From the NCBI GenBank assembly GCA_018830685.1, contig JAHJRR010000093.1:1-9323 (forward strand): a DNA stretch of 9,323 bases, read 5' to 3'. Shown piece after piece: positions 5,322-9,323 of the stretch; positions within the stretch are counted from its first letter, which is position 1; each line of letters opens with the position of its first letter. This stretch comes from Nanobdellota archaeon (GTDB lineage: Archaea; Nanobdellota; Nanobdellia; Pacearchaeales; GW2011-AR1). The translations under genes were made by a program, and so were the position numbers. The notes under the pieces were generated by a model. The model ran no database searches and was not told where the DNA came from. It worked only from the letters and a program-made list of their open reading frames with translations.

Positions 5322-6527
5322 ATGGCACAAACAAGTTGGACAGAAAAACATAGGCCTAAAAAATGGGAAGAGGTGAAGGGGCAGGGCGAGCCGATTCTTA
5401 AGATTAATAGTTTCATTCGGGGGTTTCAGAGAAAGGGTCGGGGGAAGAAGGCGATTTTGTTGCATGGCGGTCCGGGCGTTGGGAAGACGACGCTTGCACA
5501 CGTGGCTGCGAATGAAACAGGGTCTGAGATTTTTGAGCTGAATGCTTCTGATTTGAGGAATAAAAATAAACTTAATTCTATTCTAAAGCCGGCGATAGAA
5601 CAGATGTCTTTAACTAAACAGCAGAAGATAATTCTTGTCGACGAGGTCGATGGGATTTCTGTTGTAGATAGGGGAGGTTTACCTGAACTTATGAGATTGA
5701 TTCAGGGTTCTGCTTATCCTGTGATTGTGACTGCGAATGATATTTGGGATAAAAAATTTAGTGATTTGAGAAAGAAATCCGAAATTGTTGCGTTAAAAGA
5801 TGTTGACCATAGAGTAATAAAAGAAATTCTTATAGACATCTTGAGAAGAGAGGGTAAGTTCTTGGAAGGTGAATCTTTAGCTAAGATTTCTATGAATGCT
5901 AAGGGTGATGTTCGTGCTGCGATAAATGATTTACAGATTGTTGTGGGGCTTGGTGGATTGGATGTTTCTATGGATAAGAGAAATAAAGATATAGATATTT
6001 TTTCAGTTATGCAAACCATTCTTCAGGGGAAGCCGGATAATTCGCTTCTGGCTCTTTTTGATTCTGTTGATAAACCAATTGATGAAATTCTTCTTTGGTT
6101 GGAGGAGAATATTCCTGTGGAATATCGTGGTGAAGAACTTTTGAAGGCGTATAATGCTTTGAGTAAAGTTGATATTTTCAGAAGAAGGATTTATAGTAAG
6201 CAGTATTGGAGGTTTTTGGCTTATGAGAATGCATTTTTGAGTTACGGAGTTTCGGCTTCTAAAAATCCAGAGGGGGTGAAGAGTGGTTTTAAGAGTTATA
6301 AGAGGCCGACACGGATTTTGAAGATTTGGATGAATAACCAGAAGATTGCTCATAGAAAGTCGATTGCACAAAAGTATTCTAAATATGTTCATGTTGGTGG
6401 AAAGCGGGCATTGATGGAATATCCCACAATAAGGACGTTCTTGATGAATCCCGGAATTTGGAAAGAGCTTAAGTTGACTGAGGATGAGATTGAGTATATT
6501 AGAAAAGATGTGGTTGTTGTGGTTTAG
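5322..6527 (+). CDS. rfcL: Replication factor C large subunit (clamp loader), short form
   Basis: The large subunit joins RfcS to load PCNA. Motifs in order: WTEKHRPKKWEEVKGQ (6-21), Walker A HGGPGVGKTT (48-57), FELNASDLRNK (71-81), and Walker B LVDEVDGI (105-112). A sensor region with VTANDIW follows, then KGDVRAAINDLQ (sensor 2), and the collar domain, including IPVEYRGEELLKAYNALSKVD and the YWRFLAYE segment. At 401 residues it is shorter than typical archaeal RfcL (about 470-500). It ends in DVVVVV, with no C-terminal PCNA-binding QxxLxxFF-like box. The start has a weak TATA-like run (about 5284-5300) and GAGGG at 5304-5308, 13 bases upstream, which is too far to be decisive. The next gene overlaps the stop by one base, so both are probably on one mRNA. 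Confidence 0.94.
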   Translation: MAQTSWTEKHRPKKWEEVKGQGEPILKINSFIRGFQRKGRGKKAILLHGGPGVGKTTLAHVAANETGSEIFELNASDLRNKNKLNSILKPAIEQMSLTKQQKIILVDEVDGISVVDRGGLPELMRLIQGSAYPVIVTANDIWDKKFSDLRKKSEIVALKDVDHRVIKEILIDILRREGKFLEGESLAKISMNAKGDVRAAINDLQIVVGLGGLDVSMDKRNKDIDIFSVMQTILQGKPDNSLLALFDSVDKPIDEILLWLEENIPVEYRGEELLKAYNALSKVDIFRRRIYSKQYWRFLAYENAFLSYGVSASKNPEGVKSGFKSYKRPTRILKIWMNNQKIAHRKSIAQKYSKYVHVGGKRALMEYPTIRTFLMNPGIWKELKLTEDEIEYIRKDVVVVV

Positions 6528-6901
6528 TGAGTTTAAGGAAAATGAAAACAAAAGTTCTTTATCGTGTGGAAAATCAGAACCCCGATAGGCGTGAAGAGGT
6601 TGGTCGCTGGTTTACTGATAATTTTTCTGAGCTTCGTTGGTATTTTGAACATAAATATCCTTTAGGAAGAATCATGTATTTAGAACTTCCAGTAGACATT
6701 GCGGAATACTACCGTGTTTCAAATTTTAAGAAGAATGGTTCGTATAAAATTCACAAAAATCCTGCGGCATATAGTTGTCATCCTAAAAAAGAATATTTCC
6801 TCCCTAAGAAAATTGCAACGAAAGCAGAAGTTTATATCTCTGAAGGGGGGATTGCAGAAGAATTATTAAGTTTTGGAGCAGATGGTTTTTTGTTTCTTTA
6901 A
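6527..6901 (+). CDS. Hypothetical protein, possibly ADP-ribosyltransferase-like fold
   Basis: This protein of up to 124 residues has no firm assignment. Its GTG start overlaps the last base of the rfcL stop (TAGTG). An in-frame ATG at 6542 would give 119 residues starting MKTKVLYRVEN and may be the true start. Three segments recall small ADP-ribosyltransferase-like folds: a first strand VLYRVE with Arg at 13, then GRWFTDN (26-32) followed by a helix with WY (38-39), and a late KKEYFLP (87-93) followed by a strand, like the catalytic E-x-x-L-P strand of that fold. RIMYLELP (48-55) would be a central strand. This is motif resemblance by eye, not proof. It has no membrane segment. Coupling to rfcL implies shared expression, not necessarily a shared task. 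Confidence 0.7.
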   Translation: MSLRKMKTKVLYRVENQNPDRREEVGRWFTDNFSELRWYFEHKYPLGRIMYLELPVDIAEYYRVSNFKKNGSYKIHKNPAAYSCHPKKEYFLPKKIATKAEVYISEGGIAEELLSFGADGFLFL

Positions 6902-7007
6902 TCGAAAAATATACCTGTTTATTGCGTTCGCAAACTAATCTGAAAGATAACCTCAAGTCCTTATAATCAATCAAACTTGTATTATTTTATTCTTTCTAGA
7001 AAATTGC

Positions 7008-7036
7008 TGAGCAAAGCGAGGCAGTATTTTTGCTCA
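7008..7036. other. 8-bp inverted repeat just upstream of the HerA-like gene promoter
   Basis: TGAGCAAA (7008-7015) and TTTGCTCA (7029-7036) are perfect reverse complements, separated by 13 bases. The right arm ends 6 bases before the TATA-like box. It could be an operator or a 3' stem-loop for upstream transcripts. The rest of the 174-base spacer (6902-7075) is AT-rich with T-rich runs around 6978-6998 and a small TTGC/GCAA hairpin near 6922-6933. Confidence 0.4.
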
Positions 7037-7042
7037 CACTAA

Positions 7043-7052
7043 TTTTATAAAC
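7043..7052 (+). promoter_or_regulatory. TATA box of the HerA-like gene
   Basis: TTTTATAAAC starts 33 bases before the ATG at 7076, giving a leader of only a few bases at most. No Shine-Dalgarno motif lies before the ATG. Confidence 0.6.
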
Positions 7053-7075
7053 ATCTTCCCCTCTATTTTATTACG

Positions 7076-9323
7076 ATGGCTTATGATATTGTTATTGGGA
7101 GAAATGATGCAGACAAGAAAGCTTTTGGTGATCGAGGATTGGTTTTTCTTGGTAAGAGTTATGTTCGGATGGGAAGATATACTTCTATGAGTAATCGGAT
7201 TTTGATGGATGTTGCGCGTAGTCACGTTGTCTTGGTTTCTGGGAAGAGGGGGAGTGGTAAGTGCTTGCATGAAGACACACTTATAACTCTAGCAGACGGA
7301 TCTCAAATTCCGATAAAGGAACTAGAAGCTAACAAAGAGAAAGTGTTTTCACTAAATAATACTCTGAAAATGGAAAATTCTTGCAAGTCTGAATTTTTCT
7401 CAAGAGAAACTGGCAAGCTTATAAGTTTAAAATTAAGGAGTGGTAAAGAGATAAAATTAACTCCAGAGCATCCTCTTTTGACAATCAAAGGATGGAAACC
7501 TGTTCAGAACTTGGCAATTGGGACACGAATAGCTACGCCTAGAAATCTGCCTGCATTCGGCGACAAGGAAATGCCGGAACATGAAATAAAACTTCTTTCT
7601 TATCTAATTGCAGAAGGGCATACAAAATCAATTGTTCTTTTTTCAAATTCCGATGATAAAATTGTTAAGGATTTCCATGATGCTCTTAGAAAATTTGATT
7701 CGACATTAAAATTAATCAAAGAAGGAGAGAATCACTACAGAGTTTCTTCCCCTTTATGGAAAAACAAAGTTCTTAATTCAAATTTTATTAAAAACGAAAA
7801 AGGACGATTTACAAAAGGAAACCGGAATGAATATGAGAAGAGAAGTATTAGAAAATTAATTGAGAAGGAAGAAATATTCGGTTTGCTCGCTCCTGAAAAA
7901 TATCTATCTCAGAATATCTTACAACTTAAAAAAGAACAAGTAGCTCTTTTCCTGAATAGGCTTTTCAGTTGTGATGGAAGCATTTACAAAGTTAATAATT
8001 ATTGGGAAATTTCTTACTGTTCGGCTTCAAATAAACTTATTAAGCAAATTCATCACTTGTTATTGCGATTTGGGATTTTGTCTCGGATAAGAAATAAAAA
8101 AATAAGACGAAACGACAGGGAGTTTTCATCATATGAAATTGTAGTGAATGCAAAAAATGCTTTGAAGTTCATAGGGGAAATTGGGTTTTTTGGAAAAAAA
8201 GAGATTAGGCAGAAAATAGCTCAGACTGAGATTGGTTTGAAGACACGAAATCCTAATTTGGATACAATCCCTAAAGAAATATGGGATACGTATAAGCCAT
8301 TAAGTTGGACAAAGATAGGAAAAGATCTTGGATATAAACATCCGAAGGCTATGAGGGAAAGAATGAACTATGCTCCATCGAGGCAAATGCTGTTGCAAAT
8401 CTCTGAAGTAGAGCAACATGGGGGATTGAAGTTGCTCGCACAATCAGATATCTTCTGGGATGAAATAATTTCAATGGAATCTTTAGAGGGGAATTTCAGA
8501 GTATATGATATTTGTGTTCCTGAAAGTCACAATTTTGTTGCAAATGATGTAATCGTTCATAATTCTTACACGCTAGGGGTTATTGCTGAAGAGCTTTCGA
8601 ATCTTCCTAAGGAGGTTAGTCAGAATGTAGGGTCGCTTATTTTTGATACTATGGGGATTTACTGGACGATGAAATTTCGGAATGAGAAAGATAAAGAATT
8701 GTTGAGGGACTGGGATTTGAAATCTAAGAATCTTCCTGTTCGAGTTTTTGTGCCCTTTGGTTATTATAATGATTATACTGAAAAAGGAATTCCTGTTGAT
8801 GAGTCTTTCGCTTTGGATGTTTCAGAAATAAATATTGAGGATTGGATATTGACTTTTGGATTGGATATAACAAATCCAATTTCGATTCTTATTCAAAGAG
8901 TTGTTAGTTCTTTGAAAGATGGTGAGAGGTTTGATATTAGTGATATAATTCGGAGATTAAAGAGCGAGGACGGGGCTTCTGTTGATGCGCGCAATGCTGC
9001 GATTGGATTGTTTGAGGCTGCAGAAACTTGGGGAATCTTTGCTAATAATGAGACTAATGCAACGCAGGTGAGTGACCTTGTTTCTGGGGGAACGACTACT
9101 GTTCTTGATTTGAGCGTGTACAATTCTGTAGGAAGTTTTAACATAAGGGCTTTGGTGATAAGTTTGATTTCAAAAAAGATATTTAATCAGAGAATGGATT
9201 CTAGGAAGAAGGAAGAGATTCAGTCTGTTTCTAGGGGTTTGGATTTGTTGGCGGGAGGAGAGAAGAAGGACTGGCCGTTGACTTGGATTTTTATTGACGA
9301 GGCGCACGAATTTTTGCCTTTGG
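7076..9323 (+). CDS. HerA/COG0433-like P-loop ATPase with intein, 3'-truncated by window edge
   Basis: This is an open frame without stop from 7076 to the window end (749 codons seen). After removal of the intein (residues 63-496) the N-extein VVLVSGKRGSGK (51-62) joins SYTLGVIAEEL, rebuilding Walker A as GKRGSGKS. Near the right edge WIFIDEAHEFLP shows Walker B (D741, E742). This spacing and the DEAH-type Walker B fit HerA-like hexameric DNA translocases (DUF87/COG0433), which in archaea can work with NurA, Mre11 and Rad50 in DNA end resection. The stretch before the P-loop is only about 50 residues, too short for a full HAS-barrel domain, so this is a variant rather than textbook HerA. NurA, Mre11 and Rad50 genes are not in the window. 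About 315 host residues are seen; the C-terminal arginine-finger and tail region lies beyond the edge. Confidence 0.85.
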   Translation, partial: MAYDIVIGRNDADKKAFGDRGLVFLGKSYVRMGRYTSMSNRILMDVARSHVVLVSGKRGSGKCLHEDTLITLADGSQIPIKELEANKEKVFSLNNTLKMENSCKSEFFSRETGKLISLKLRSGKEIKLTPEHPLLTIKGWKPVQNLAIGTRIATPRNLPAFGDKEMPEHEIKLLSYLIAEGHTKSIVLFSNSDDKIVKDFHDALRKFDSTLKLIKEGENHYRVSSPLWKNKVLNSNFIKNEKGRFTKGNRNEYEKRSIRKLIEKEEIFGLLAPEKYLSQNILQLKKEQVALFLNRLFSCDGSIYKVNNYWEISYCSASNKLIKQIHHLLLRFGILSRIRNKKIRRNDREFSSYEIVVNAKNALKFIGEIGFFGKKEIRQKIAQTEIGLKTRNPNLDTIPKEIWDTYKPLSWTKIGKDLGYKHPKAMRERMNYAPSRQMLLQISEVEQHGGLKLLAQSDIFWDEIISMESLEGNFRVYDICVPESHNFVANDVIVHNSYTLGVIAEELSNLPKEVSQNVGSLIFDTMGIYWTMKFRNEKDKELLRDWDLKSKNLPVRVFVPFGYYNDYTEKGIPVDESFALDVSEINIEDWILTFGLDITNPISILIQRVVSSLKDGERFDISDIIRRLKSEDGASVDARNAAIGLFEAAETWGIFANNETNATQVSDLVSGGTTTVLDLSVYNSVGSFNIRALVISLISKKIFNQRMDSRKKEEIQSVSRGLDLLAGGEKKDWPLTWIFIDEAHEFLPL
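7262..8563 (+). mobile_element. Intein with LAGLIDADG homing endonuclease in the Walker A motif
   Basis: This 434-residue in-frame insert has all the marks of a self-splicing class 1 intein. It begins with Cys (C63, CLHEDTLITLADG, block A) and has block B TPEHPLLT with its Thr and His (T129, H132). It ends VYDICVPESHNF (block F), then VANDVIVHN (block G) with His495-Asn496, followed by Ser497 as the +1 nucleophile. Between the splicing blocks lie two LAGLIDADG-type motifs, LLSYLIAEG (173-181, acidic residue E180) and FLNRLFSCDG (292-301, D300), so the endonuclease looks intact and able to spread the element. A helix-turn-helix-like stretch with WTKIGKDLGY and PSR (about 411-436) resembles DNA-binding parts of other archaeal inteins. 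Lysine codons are mostly AAA in the intein (by hand about 33 AAA to 14 AAG) but mostly AAG in the extein, hinting at separate origin. Confidence 0.95.

Noticed and set aside
6003..6551. Minus-strand 182-residue open frame
   Set aside because: It lies opposite rfcL, whose motifs and collar domain continue through it. Its Asn/Ile/Pro/Leu/Ser-rich composition is typical of an antisense shadow.
7034..7270. Minus-strand 78-residue open frame over the HerA-like start
   Set aside because: It is antisense to the N-extein with the P-loop and to the promoter, and its Asn/Ile/Ser/Thr-rich composition is not protein-like.
7262..8563. Reading the HerA-like gene as two genes or a frameshifted pseudogene
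   Set aside because: The frame is open throughout and the insert has complete splicing blocks A, B, F and G and exact junctions.
1..9323. CRISPR array
   Set aside because: No regularly spaced repeats of CRISPR length were seen; the only exact repeats are promoter elements and short words.

Overview
The window looks like chromosomal DNA from an AT-rich archaeon. The evidence is a split clamp loader (replication factor C small and large subunits), a HerA/COG0433-type ATPase, a 38-codon gene for ribosomal protein eL41, and start codons preceded by TATA-like boxes about 30 bases upstream with no room for a leader. Compact genes, short spacers and the reduced RfcL suggest a small-genome lineage such as DPANN. 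That last step is inference; no 16S or lineage marker is present.

Layout. Bases 1-534 hold the 3' part of a DDE transposase cut by the window edge. It converges with and slightly overlaps a two-gene minus-strand operon of unknown function (524-1575). After a 221-base divergent spacer, disA (1797-2861) encodes a DisA-type diadenylate cyclase. Four small plus-strand genes follow, each with its own promoter: a two-helix membrane protein (2915-3247), eL41 (3291-3407), an AroQ-type chorismate mutase (3455-3733) and an unknown helical protein (3865-4176). Next come rfcS (4227-5186) and rfcL (5322-6527). An unknown gene (6527-6901) overlaps rfcL by one base and has features that recall ADP-ribosyltransferase folds. 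From 7076 to the window end runs a HerA-like P-loop ATPase gene. It is interrupted by a complete 434-residue intein (7262-8563) with a LAGLIDADG homing endonuclease, placed exactly between the Lys and Ser of the Walker A motif. The ATPase gene is open at the right edge, where the Walker B motif IDEAHEF has just appeared.

How the parts relate. RfcS and RfcL form the loader that opens the PCNA clamp. The HerA-like ATPase and DisA are also linked to DNA processing or DNA integrity sensing in their families, so the right two thirds has a genome-maintenance flavour. However, most genes have separate promoters, and only rfcL plus the following gene and the minus-strand pair look like operons. The most striking points are the P-loop intein, the near-invariant promoter-to-ATG distance that implies leaderless mRNAs, the tiny eL41 gene, an RfcL without a visible PCNA-binding tail, and the ART-like gene behind rfcL. 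No tRNA, rRNA or CRISPR array was recognised. No gene-free stretch exceeds 300 bases.
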